Shown here one piece after another: positions 35,750-44,556 of a stretch of 64,000 bases of DNA (positions within the stretch are counted from its first letter, which is position 1; every line of letters starts with the position of its first letter). The stretch covers positions 1 through 64,000 of the forward strand of contig JBNKRJ010000114.1 of the NCBI GenBank assembly GCA_050296515.1, read 5' to 3'. Position numbers and translations under genes: made by a program. The notes beneath the pieces are model-generated. The model ran no database searches. It had not been told where the DNA came from and was given only the letters and a program-made list of their open reading frames with translations. Origin of the DNA: NBLH01 sp050296515 (GTDB taxonomy: Bacteria; Bacteroidota; Bacteroidia; Bacteroidales; NBLH01).

Positions 35750-37451
35750 TATTTTTGAAATATATAAACACAGTAGATTAATTCGTAATCTTAGGAAAAT
35801 TGAAAATAAATCCAAAGAGGATCTATTATGCAAGTTTGAAGGGGAAATTGATATTTTAGGAGACGAAAGAACTCTTGTCATATCCATCCCGAACAATTTC
35901 CCCATATCGACACCAAACTATTCACTTATTTCAGAACCAAATTATTTACCTCATTTGACCCCTGGTGGTCAAATTTGCTATATGCAAAATGAAGGAGTTG
36001 TTTGGGATATTAAAAATCCAAAAGGTGTTCTTTTAGAAAGTCTTGAAAAAGCCATTAAAACCATAGAGCAAGGGCTTAAGGGTGAGAATAAGGAGGATTT
36101 TTTAAATGAATTTGAATTCTACTGGGGAACTAATGAAAATAGATTAGCAGCTTCTTTTCTATCCTATTTCGAATTAAATGATTCAGTAAAAAGGGTTAAT
36201 GGCTTTTCCTTTGGAAACACTTTTCATTTTTATGACGTAAAAGAAGATTTCTTAAACTTCTACCACATCAACCATGATTTTTTTAAAAATAAAAAACAAA
36301 AAAAAGAATCTGCCATTTACATCCCTTTACAAGAAAAAAATGGGATAATTCCTCCTGAAAAAGATGGTTTCTGGACGAGGGAGGAGATTAATGAAAAAAT
36401 CTTTGGAAATATATCAAAGAAGAATGAGACGAAACTCCGAGAAGAACTTAAAAAGAATTCAGGGCAAAGCCACAGCATTTTGATAGTAATGTTACCTATT
36501 GGAAATGGAGCTAAAGCGCTTTTCGGAATATACTATAAAAATATTAAAAATAGAAAGTATCACCCGCTTATAAGTCCGAAAAATTATTGTGTGGTTCACC
36601 CTTTTAGTTTAAACCGAATGGATAAAGAGTTGATTCTTCCAAGAGGAGGTGCAAATAGCAGCCTCACAAATAAAAAAGTAGCCATTATTGGTTGTGGTTC
36701 GCTAGGAGGATATATTGCTCCTGAGATCATGAAAGCTGGAATTTTGAACTTATCATTGATTGATAATGATGTTTTCTCAAAAGATAATATTTTCAGACAT
36801 TATCTGGGGGTAAAGTATTTAGGACAAAAGAAAGTTGATGGACTAAAAAAAGAAATTGAACAGAACATCCCTTATTCAAATATTACCACCTTCACAGATT
36901 CAGTCGAGAACCTAATTCGTGAAAAAAAAATTAATTTCAAAAAATATGACTTAATAATAGTTGCTACAGGAGCCCCGACAATTAATATGTACTTGAATGA
37001 ATACTTTATCAAAAATTTTAAAAGGAAACCCATAATTTACACTTGGATAGATCCTTATGGAATTGGTGGACATGTTCTTTTAACTAATAATCAGGATAAA
37101 GAAGGGTGTTACCAATGTATTTATAGAGATAATTTGCAAAACATAGCGTCCTTTGCAGCAATAGATCAGAAATTTACAAAATCACTTTCTGGTTGTGGAA
37201 GCTTATTTACTCCTTATGGCTCGGCAGATGCTCTCCAAACAGCGATTTTGTCAATTAGATTAGCAATGAATGTGCTAAAAGGAGAAGAAGTTGATAATCC
37301 AATACTTTCCTGGAAAGGGGATCCCTCCCAGTTTATTAAAGCTGGGTTTAAGCTTTCTTCGAGATTTGAAGAGCAAAATTATGAAGAATTGTACGAGAAC
37401 AGATATTTGTATAAGAACCAAAACTGTCCAATATGCTCAGCAAAAAAATAA
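35736..37451 (+). CDS. cap2: CBASS Cap2, E1/E2 ubiquitin-transferase-like fusion
   Basis: A 571-residue fusion that in type II CBASS conjugates the CD-NTase C terminus to a target and raises its activity. The N-terminal E2-like part has the presumed catalytic Cys81 (GGQICYMQNEGVVWDI). The E1 part has the adenylation loop VAIIGCGSLGGY (residues 314-325) and catalytic Cys487 (LSGCGSLFTPYGSAD). Zinc cysteines are Cys458/Cys461 (GCYQCIYR) and Cys564/Cys567 (NCPICSAKK). All key residues are present. Start overlaps the CD-NTase stop, implying translational coupling. Confidence 0.93.
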   Translation: MQKDDIFEIYKHSRLIRNLRKIENKSKEDLLCKFEGEIDILGDERTLVISIPNNFPISTPNYSLISEPNYLPHLTPGGQICYMQNEGVVWDIKNPKGVLLESLEKAIKTIEQGLKGENKEDFLNEFEFYWGTNENRLAASFLSYFELNDSVKRVNGFSFGNTFHFYDVKEDFLNFYHINHDFFKNKKQKKESAIYIPLQEKNGIIPPEKDGFWTREEINEKIFGNISKKNETKLREELKKNSGQSHSILIVMLPIGNGAKALFGIYYKNIKNRKYHPLISPKNYCVVHPFSLNRMDKELILPRGGANSSLTNKKVAIIGCGSLGGYIAPEIMKAGILNLSLIDNDVFSKDNIFRHYLGVKYLGQKKVDGLKKEIEQNIPYSNITTFTDSVENLIREKKINFKKYDLIIVATGAPTINMYLNEYFIKNFKRKPIIYTWIDPYGIGGHVLLTNNQDKEGCYQCIYRDNLQNIASFAAIDQKFTKSLSGCGSLFTPYGSADALQTAILSIRLAMNVLKGEEVDNPILSWKGDPSQFIKAGFKLSSRFEEQNYEELYENRYLYKNQNCPICSAKK

Positions 37452-37453
37452 AT

Positions 37454-37927
37454 ATGATTTTTTTTAAAGAAAAAGGTGGAGAGTTGAAGCTAAATGATGA
37501 GGCAGTCCAAAAAATGCTCCTTTTTGTTCAGGATGAAAAAAGTAAACCTGAAGGTGGAGGAGTATTACTAGGTAGGTTTTTAAAAAACTCAGAGAACATT
37601 ATAATCGACAGGGTCTCTGTTCCAATGATTGGTGACGTTAGGAAAAGAAATTACTTTAAGAGAGCACAAAAAAGACATCAAAAAATAATAGACACAGCTT
37701 GGGAAAAAAGTAATGGAACCTGCAATTATCTTGGAGAATGGCATACACATCCTGAAAATTACCCTACACCTTCATGGCTCGATAAAAAAGAATGGAAACG
37801 AAAACTGAGAGAAGATACTTTTGATTCTAAGAACTTGCTTTTTGTGATAGTTGGTATCAAGGAAACTAGAATTTGGGAGGGAGATAAGGTTACACTAAAA
37901 ATTAAAAGATTAAAACGAAAAAAATGA
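37454..37927 (+). CDS. cap3: CBASS Cap3, JAB/JAMM isopeptidase
   Basis: A 157-residue metalloprotease that removes the CD-NTase from Cap2 conjugates. The JAMM motif is complete: Glu33 (EGGGVLLG), then His97-x-His99 and Ser107-x2-Asp110 (HTHPENYPTPSWLD). The start is placed at the ATG three bases past the cap2 stop; a start at 37433 overlapping cap2 is possible. It overlaps the effector gene by 4 bases. Confidence 0.92.
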   Translation: MIFFKEKGGELKLNDEAVQKMLLFVQDEKSKPEGGGVLLGRFLKNSENIIIDRVSVPMIGDVRKRNYFKRAQKRHQKIIDTAWEKSNGTCNYLGEWHTHPENYPTPSWLDKKEWKRKLREDTFDSKNLLFVIVGIKETRIWEGDKVTLKIKRLKRKK

Positions 37928-39066
37928 CAAAAAAAAGAAAACATATACCGGAGAATGTTAGAATACAAGTTTGGACAGAGGCAGGAGGACGATGTCAATT
38001 TAAAGGCTGTAACAAACCTTTGTGGTATAATGGCTTAACTCTTTCAGATGGAAACTTTAGTGAGTTGGCGCATATTATTGGAGCAAGCGAAGAAGGACCG
38101 AGGGGTAATAAGGATTCGGAGAAACTTCAAGATAAAGCAGAAAATATCATGCTTCTTTGTCAAAGTTGCCATAAAGAGATTGACGATACTGAAAATATAA
38201 AGAAATTCCCTGTTAAATTATTGAGAAAATGGAAGAAAGAGCATGACGAAAGAATAAAAATTCAAACAAGCGTCCATGATGAGATTTATAAAACTACCAT
38301 CCTTAAGTTTCAATATAACATAGAAGACAGACAAACCTTTATTGCTGACGAACAAATATACGGTGCTATAAGTCCTAAATACCCGTCAGACAGAAAAGGA
38401 ATAGTGCTGTCAAAAGATAATTTTGACCGGAGTCAAGGATATGACTATTGGATGCAACAAGCGAGTGAGATTGAAAGAGATATAAAAAGAAAGTTTGAGC
38501 TAGGAATTGATGGTGATGAGATTAAACATGTTTCTGTTTTTGCAATTGGTGCGATGCCTCTTTTGATGTATCTCGGCAAGTGTGTGACAGATACAATTCC
38601 TATTGATATTTACCAATCTCACAGAAATATCGAAGATGTTAATAAAACATGGTGTTGGCAAAACCATGAGACTCGCTCAACTTATATTTTAAACGAAAAA
38701 TCAATTGTTAAAAAAGGGAAAGATATTGCGATTGTTTTAGCTCTAAGTGATACTATTGAAAAGGATAAATACGAAAAGGTCATAACCGAGGATTATGCAA
38801 TTTATGAACTGACGATTGATAAACCTTCCCCACTTTTTTTGAAAAACAGAAAACAATTAGAAGCATTTTCATATGAATTTCGAAAGCTTCTTAATCATGT
38901 ACAAAAAGAACATGGATTTGATTGTCGGATTCATCTATTCCCGGCAGTTCCAGTATCAATTGCTGTTCAAATTGGACGATTATTGTTGCCCACAAAAGAA
39001 CCTGAAATTTTTGTGTATGAGTTTTATCCAAAATCAGGATTTAGAAAGGTTTTACGGTTAAACTAA
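37924..39066 (+). CDS. cap5: CBASS effector Cap5, HNH endonuclease-SAVED
   Basis: A 380-residue effector. The N-terminal HNH nuclease (residues 10-90) has zinc cysteines Cys24/Cys29 and Cys79/Cys82 (RCQFKGC; LCQSCHKEID) and catalytic His50 (ELAHIIGASEEGPRG). The C-terminal SAVED domain (from about residue 150) binds the cyclic nucleotide, with family-like VPVSIAVQIGRLLLPTKEPEIFVYEF. Ligand binding triggers DNA degradation and abortive infection. It is the last of four tightly packed genes. Confidence 0.92.
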   Translation: MTKKRKHIPENVRIQVWTEAGGRCQFKGCNKPLWYNGLTLSDGNFSELAHIIGASEEGPRGNKDSEKLQDKAENIMLLCQSCHKEIDDTENIKKFPVKLLRKWKKEHDERIKIQTSVHDEIYKTTILKFQYNIEDRQTFIADEQIYGAISPKYPSDRKGIVLSKDNFDRSQGYDYWMQQASEIERDIKRKFELGIDGDEIKHVSVFAIGAMPLLMYLGKCVTDTIPIDIYQSHRNIEDVNKTWCWQNHETRSTYILNEKSIVKKGKDIAIVLALSDTIEKDKYEKVITEDYAIYELTIDKPSPLFLKNRKQLEAFSYEFRKLLNHVQKEHGFDCRIHLFPAVPVSIAVQIGRLLLPTKEPEIFVYEFYPKSGFRKVLRLN

Positions 39067-39170
39067 TGTGCGATTTTTATTCTGATGAGTTAAATCATTA
39101 GCAAATTATAGAAAAGCGTATACCGAAAAGCTTGAAGAGAGTAGGTAATTAATTAATAACTTAAAGCGTT

Positions 39171-39446
39171 ATGGCATTTTTTAATAAAATAGATATGATT
39201 TATGATGATTATGAGTGGACTGCATTACCCAACGATGACCCTGAAATTACAGACTTTCCTGACAGTGTATTTTTAAACAGACATCAAGGTTACGAAGTTC
39301 TGGATTTTATAAATAAAATCGCTAAAATTTTAAAATTAGATAATGTTGAATCATGTCAGAAAATAGAAAAAATGTTGAGAGAAGATTTACCATCAGAAGA
39401 AAGAAGTCATGAGAATGTAATGACATGGGTTTTAGTAAATTGGTGA
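39171..39446 (+). CDS. Hypothetical acidic protein after CBASS
   Basis: A 91-residue acidic protein (WTALPNDDPEITDFPDSVFL; YEVLDFINKIAKILKLDNVE). No signal, membrane segment or recognised domain. It lies 104 bases after the CBASS effector on the same strand. The short spacing allows co-transcription, but no known CBASS accessory matches it. Confidence 0.55.
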   Translation: MAFFNKIDMIYDDYEWTALPNDDPEITDFPDSVFLNRHQGYEVLDFINKIAKILKLDNVESCQKIEKMLREDLPSEERSHENVMTWVLVNW

Positions 39447-39665
39447 TATTATTGAGAAGCCTGTTACTTTTGAGAATTAATTGTCCTTATGAAACAATTA
39501 GGTCGCGGCTTGGTATTAATTAGGGATTTCAAAAGGACTGGTGGACTTTTTAGTGTCAGTTTACTTTCAATGATCTTTTTGAAATGCTGTATTGAGTTTC
39601 ACCAGACTATGTGAACAACCAAAATGTTTATAATAGTACTTACAGTTATTAATGCGAATTAATAG

Positions 39666-39949
39666 TCAAAAAATAAGACCAATAAAAGCAGCAATAATCC
39701 CGCCAAAAACGTGAACAATAAGTCCTTTCGTTGAACGGACTTTAGAGGCTCTTTGAATATCTGTTTTTGAATAAGCCAATTGAACAATGACTCTATTGGT
39801 TGTCTAATTTTAGAAACAGCCCTTGAAAATAGGTTATTGGCAGCTGTGTCCCTTTTTCTGATACACTCTGGCACTCCTTTGATTTCTTTTCCGGGAGTAT
39901 ACATTATAGAATTTTGTTCTTTTTCAGTCAGGCCTAAATAAGGGCACAA
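39666..39949 (-). pseudogene. IS982-like transposase remnant
   Basis: Only the last 90 or so codons of a DDE transposase remain. KIRQPIESLFNWLI is followed, after a frameshift near 39,785, by DIQRASKVRSTKGLIVHVFG, a sequence typical of the C terminus of IS982-type transposases in Bacteroidota. The N-terminal part is absent. The 210 bases downstream of it (39,447-39,658) and 260 upstream (39,950-40,209) hold no recognisable gene. Confidence 0.75.
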
Positions 39950-40209
39950 AATAATTTATTGTGCTCTTATTTGTTTTTAAACAAAGCTTTGTCATAATGA
40001 ATAACACAAGTTAGTAAGTGTCTTCTCTATTTCTTCTTCCTCTACTAAACAAATTGTCCCACTTCGTTTCTTTAGCTTTGGCCTCTGACCATATCAATTA
40101 TATTATGTTAATATCTTCATTTTCTAGTTTCTTTTTTCAATTTCATTCCATTTTGCCTTTTTTTGTCTTTGATGTCAGTAAAAAGGTATTGGCGGATGGA
40201 CAAGTTCTT

Positions 40210-41772
40210 TTATAGTTTTTTGTCTGTATGATTGCTTTTGCGAATTGCAAAAGTGCTTGGCTGTGAGACTTGCTTATTTTTTTCTGTAAAAGTAAAATTC
40301 ATAATTAAACTAATAGCTATTATAAATATTGCAGATCCAACTATTAGGTCAGTATTACTTGTGGCATTTCCCCAAATAAAACCAACAATTCCAATAAATG
40401 ACCCTGCAAAACCTAATAAAACTCCCTTTGCACTTAATTTGGGATAAAAAAGACTTAAAATAGTTGGAACTAATGACATTGATGCGATACCGTTAAATAC
40501 CCACCATAATTTATCTAAACCGAAGCCTGGTACATATTCAACTAAGATTGCAACAATTAATCCTGAAAGTGCTAAACCAATCATTGCCAATCTTGCTCTT
40601 GAAGGAGTTTTTCTATCAAGTTCCATTTTTATTTTCAACTCACTTTCTGTTAGTTCTTCATCTAATCGTTCTTTTCTGGCCACATTCTTCTCTTCATTTG
40701 ATAAAGAAACAGCATCAATTGCCCATAATGAAGCTCCTGCTGAAAAACCAGAATCTAAAGTAGAACTTAATCCACTCAGTAACATTGTAACAAAAAGAAT
40801 TGAAGCCCACATAGGTAGAAACTTTGTTACTACTTCAACACCTATCATTGGTAATTGTACTCCTTCAGGCATACTAACACCAAGAGAAGGATTAGCACCA
40901 AGAAAGCCTAATACAGATAAAGTAATAGGTACAATACCAAAAATTAAACCTCCCCAAACAAATGCTTTAACTAAATGTCTTTTATCAATAGAAAAACTTC
41001 TTTGCCAATATTGCTGGTCATTAATGGAACCGGCTATTAAACCAATAGCAGTAACAATCCCAAACGAATACATAATATTTGAATCAAAAATATTAGTGTG
41101 TCCAACAAGGCCACCCAAACCTTCAGTTACTGATATCCATCCTCCAGTTGATTTTATAGTCCATGGTATAATAATTATACTTATAATAAAAATCATTAGT
41201 ATTTGAATAAAATCAGTAATTACAGAAGCTCGCATCCCTGAAATTAACGAATATGATAAACCGGTTAAAGTAAGAATGAGCATGACAACATTTAAATTAA
41301 TTCCCGTTAAATAGGAAACTAATAGACCTCCAACAAAAACTTGTACGGTTATCGCCATTACCTGATACCATAAAAATAGTATTAGGTATATTTTATGAAT
41401 ACGGCTATCATTAAATCTATATTTAATCCAATCAGGGAAAGTATATCCACCAGGTAATTTATTCCTAATTTTTGGTGCGAGCCAAGCAAAGACAACAAGT
41501 GCTAAGATATTTGGAAACGTAAACCAGAATAGACCTGCAACCCCCAGCTCAAATGACTTCTGTACACTAACAAAGAGAGCTGGTGCCCATATCCAGGAAG
41601 CAGCTATACTGAATGCACCAATACTCCAATGGACTTTGCCACCAGCTTTTAAGAAACCAACTCGTGAGCCTGTCCATATTTTATTACGAGAAACAATTAG
41701 CGTTATAAGTAACATCAAAACAGCAAATAACATTAGGAATAATAATCCTTGATTTTGTGATAAAGTATTCAT
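40210..41772 (-). CDS. Sodium:solute symporter (SSS family) in a putative defence operon
   Basis: A 520-residue integral membrane protein with about 13 hydrophobic helices and family features such as AASWIWAPALFVSVQKSFELG near the start, AGSINDQQYWQRSFS and SGLSSTLDSGFSAGAS. SSS proteins couple substrate uptake to sodium. The substrate cannot be read from sequence. An insertion rich in charged residues (ARKERLDEELTESELKIKME) lies about residue 370. It begins 2 bases after the NACHT-FGE gene, so it is part of that operon; a symporter there is highly unusual. Confidence 0.85.
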   Translation of the reverse strand: MNTLSQNQGLLFLMLFAVLMLLITLIVSRNKIWTGSRVGFLKAGGKVHWSIGAFSIAASWIWAPALFVSVQKSFELGVAGLFWFTFPNILALVVFAWLAPKIRNKLPGGYTFPDWIKYRFNDSRIHKIYLILFLWYQVMAITVQVFVGGLLVSYLTGINLNVVMLILTLTGLSYSLISGMRASVITDFIQILMIFIISIIIIPWTIKSTGGWISVTEGLGGLVGHTNIFDSNIMYSFGIVTAIGLIAGSINDQQYWQRSFSIDKRHLVKAFVWGGLIFGIVPITLSVLGFLGANPSLGVSMPEGVQLPMIGVEVVTKFLPMWASILFVTMLLSGLSSTLDSGFSAGASLWAIDAVSLSNEEKNVARKERLDEELTESELKIKMELDRKTPSRARLAMIGLALSGLIVAILVEYVPGFGLDKLWWVFNGIASMSLVPTILSLFYPKLSAKGVLLGFAGSFIGIVGFIWGNATSNTDLIVGSAIFIIAISLIMNFTFTEKNKQVSQPSTFAIRKSNHTDKKL

Positions 41773-41774
41773 AT

Positions 41775-44543
41775 TTAATTGTTTATTGAGTTTATTATAT
41801 TCAGTTCAGTATCGGTTAAACTTCTTGCCACTCGAAAACCAACATCAACATTATTATTTTGCGCAATTAATTCATTTGTAAATTCTATATCCAATCCATT
41901 ATTGCTTATCAACCAAGCAGCTCCTTTTAATAGTTGCTTGCTATAAATATCTATATTTTCTTGAGAGTTTGGACGATCGACCCATTCACGAACATTTCCC
42001 ATAAGACCGTAAATGCCAAATGTATTTGGACGTTCACTCTTAATGGGGTACGAATCTTCATTGAACTTCATTAAGCGAACTCTTAGTCTTTCTCCAATTC
42101 CACTTAGTACTCCTTTTTCATCTTTATATCCGTCCCATACGGTTGTGGCATTCAAATTGCCTTCACGCGCTGCCGTTTCCCATTCTAATTTGTTAGGCAA
42201 TCGATATCCATTGGCACGAGTATTAATTGTAACGTTAATTAGTTTCTCAGATATTTCATTGTAATTAAATTTATAAAAAGGTTTAAGCTGAGGTTCATTT
42301 TTTAAAGATAGCCAATTACAAAAACTTGCACATAGATACCATGATACCCAGACAATTGGATGATTTTCCTTACCTTTTGGAATTTCTCCATTTATCCAAT
42401 AAATAATCAAATAATCATTTGTTACCATTTCAAAAGGAGTATTTGAAAAATCTTTTATTTTAGGATTCCAATAATTACCATTTAGTTCAAATTTTCTATC
42501 CTTTTTATATTTTTCTGCAAATTCAATATCATTTAGAAAATATTGAAATTGTTTATTAGTAATTTCTGTTGAACTTAAATAAAATGGAGGAATATCTTTT
42601 ATCTCATTTTCATCCCGATATTCTGTTTTTGGTATAAGTACTAGTTCGTTTTTAATTTGGTTGATAATCGGATCAGAAAGGTGAAAAATATCCTTACTCC
42701 AATAGTCAAGTTCAATTAAATTTGAAGGACTTATACTAATCTCTAAACAGTTGCTCTTCATATATTTTAACCAAGGGGAGAATGGTCGACTATCTTTTAT
42801 TATCTTTGAAATAGGATCCGATAAAATAATCCTTAAATCAGGATTGTTATCTAAGAATTTATTGAAATAAACCAATACTCTTTTCCCAAGAGTTGAATCT
42901 GTTAAGTTATATTTACCAAATTCTTTTAATCCTTCCCTTACAACATCTGAATTTTGGGTGCAAAATAAATTACATAAGTATTTAAAAATAAAATAGGCAA
43001 ATATTCCTTCACTTATAAATTCATAATTATCTCTAGAATTTAATCTTATAACAGTTTGAGTTCTTAAATCATTTGATATAATATTATAATCATAACCAAG
43101 TATTTCATTAATGAAATTTGAAAGTTCTTTCATACTAAAATCATAATCATGCCTCTCAAATAAATACCACGCAATATGTTCTAGTATGTTTAATTTTCTT
43201 TCAGTGTCAAATTCGTTTGGTTTTATGGAATCTCCTTCAATTATATAAAATTCATCAATCGCTCTATCAGCTGAAATATTAAACTCAATTATTGCTTTTT
43301 TTAGACTTAGCTCAATAATTTCAAGCAAATCATATTTATTTGTACCTAATAAATACGTTATTATTGTATACAATGCAGGAATCTTTGAAATTTCATAAAC
43401 TTCATATTGAATTTGCCCAATAGATGTATATGTATCCTTTATTTTTTGAAGCTTCTCAATTCCCTTATCTAAATATCCTAATTTATAACGGTCATTAAAT
43501 AATTGAACTTCTATTGAGTTTAGTTCATTTAATTCCCAAATATTAAAGTCTTTTCTAGCTTCTCTTTCTTCATGTATGTAAACATTTTGATTCTTCTTAG
43601 TCTGTTTGAACTTCGAAAAAGCAAAATGTTCATAAATATATTCTCGTGATTTGAATAAATTAATACGAGAGGTAATAATAATTTTTGATGTTTTTCTAGT
43701 CAAACTAAATACTTCCCAAATGTTCTTAATTAAAATCTCGTTAGTTATTTCTTTTGACATCTCGTCAAAACCATCTAAAACAATTATTAGTTTTCCACAT
43801 TTAAGAAAAGCCTCCCAAATACTTGAATCAGGAAATAAATTAAGTGAATAGTTCTTCTGGATTTGGTATTTAAGTGCATCAACTATACCTATTTGATCAA
43901 AAATTTCTTTTGCAAGTACACGAAGGTTGATATAGATTGCGCAGGGATAAATCCATGGATTTTCTTTATGCAATTTGAATTGGTCAATACAAAACTTTTT
44001 CACAGTCCAGCTTTTCCCAATCCCTCTATCTCCTAATAGTAAGATTGGGTTTCCACCAATTACGTTATTAGACCAGTTATTAAGAAGATCTTGAACTTGT
44101 CCAAAAGAGTCTTCATTCCTTTCTAAATCATTGTCAATTTTAACAGTTCTATCAGAATAGAATTTTTCTATGTTGGATAATTCCAGTATATCATTAAATT
44201 GATTCCTGTAATTTTTAAGATTGAATAAAAAATTATAAAAACTATTTGGTTTAATTGAATTCTCATCTTTTATCTTTTCGAAAACATCTATAATATAATA
44301 TTTGCTATAGTTTGAAATTAAGGAAAAACAATCGTCAATATCTATAGTGTGAGAATTTGGTAAAATAAAAAGTAGCGTAAAAGACTTAAAATTGTATTCC
44401 CAGATATCTGCTTCACTTATTTGAGCAACATCATTTATACACAAAAATGTATCAGAGGATATATTTTCAAATGATTTTAATACTCTTTTTATTTCTTGAA
44501 ATACAATTTGCTGTTCTTTATATGCTTTCTCATTTTGATTCAT
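41775..44543 (-). CDS. NACHT-type STAND NTPase fused to an FGE/sulfatase-modifying domain
   Basis: A 922-residue protein. Residues 1-150 are an unassigned domain. The NTPase has Walker A LLLGDRGIGKS (168-178), Walker B KLIIVLDGFDE (251-261) and IIITSR (288-293), the pattern of NACHT ATPases. A helical region follows to about 620. Residues 630-908 are an FGE-sulfatase (SUMF1) fold: IPPFYLSSTEITNKQF, NGYRLPNKLEWETAAR, TFGIYGLMGNVREWV, VGFRVARS. In STAND proteins C-terminal modules sense triggers; FGE-like folds can act as binding domains, so a sensor role is inferred. It follows the TIR gene by 13 bases. Confidence 0.85.
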   Translation of the reverse strand: MNQNEKAYKEQQIVFQEIKRVLKSFENISSDTFLCINDVAQISEADIWEYNFKSFTLLFILPNSHTIDIDDCFSLISNYSKYYIIDVFEKIKDENSIKPNSFYNFLFNLKNYRNQFNDILELSNIEKFYSDRTVKIDNDLERNEDSFGQVQDLLNNWSNNVIGGNPILLLGDRGIGKSWTVKKFCIDQFKLHKENPWIYPCAIYINLRVLAKEIFDQIGIVDALKYQIQKNYSLNLFPDSSIWEAFLKCGKLIIVLDGFDEMSKEITNEILIKNIWEVFSLTRKTSKIIITSRINLFKSREYIYEHFAFSKFKQTKKNQNVYIHEEREARKDFNIWELNELNSIEVQLFNDRYKLGYLDKGIEKLQKIKDTYTSIGQIQYEVYEISKIPALYTIITYLLGTNKYDLLEIIELSLKKAIIEFNISADRAIDEFYIIEGDSIKPNEFDTERKLNILEHIAWYLFERHDYDFSMKELSNFINEILGYDYNIISNDLRTQTVIRLNSRDNYEFISEGIFAYFIFKYLCNLFCTQNSDVVREGLKEFGKYNLTDSTLGKRVLVYFNKFLDNNPDLRIILSDPISKIIKDSRPFSPWLKYMKSNCLEISISPSNLIELDYWSKDIFHLSDPIINQIKNELVLIPKTEYRDENEIKDIPPFYLSSTEITNKQFQYFLNDIEFAEKYKKDRKFELNGNYWNPKIKDFSNTPFEMVTNDYLIIYWINGEIPKGKENHPIVWVSWYLCASFCNWLSLKNEPQLKPFYKFNYNEISEKLINVTINTRANGYRLPNKLEWETAAREGNLNATTVWDGYKDEKGVLSGIGERLRVRLMKFNEDSYPIKSERPNTFGIYGLMGNVREWVDRPNSQENIDIYSKQLLKGAAWLISNNGLDIEFTNELIAQNNNVDVGFRVARSLTDTELNIINSINN

Positions 44544-44556
44544 ATTATAGATTTTC

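Noticed and set aside
40018..40215. Plus-strand 65-codon frame between the IS remnant and symporter
   Set aside because: Low-complexity serine/phenylalanine-rich sequence expected from A+T-rich non-coding DNA.
41775..44543. FGE domain as a true sulfatase activator
   Set aside because: No sulfatase gene is near, and the domain is fused to a NACHT NTPase, which fits a binding or sensor role better; activity cannot be excluded from sequence alone.
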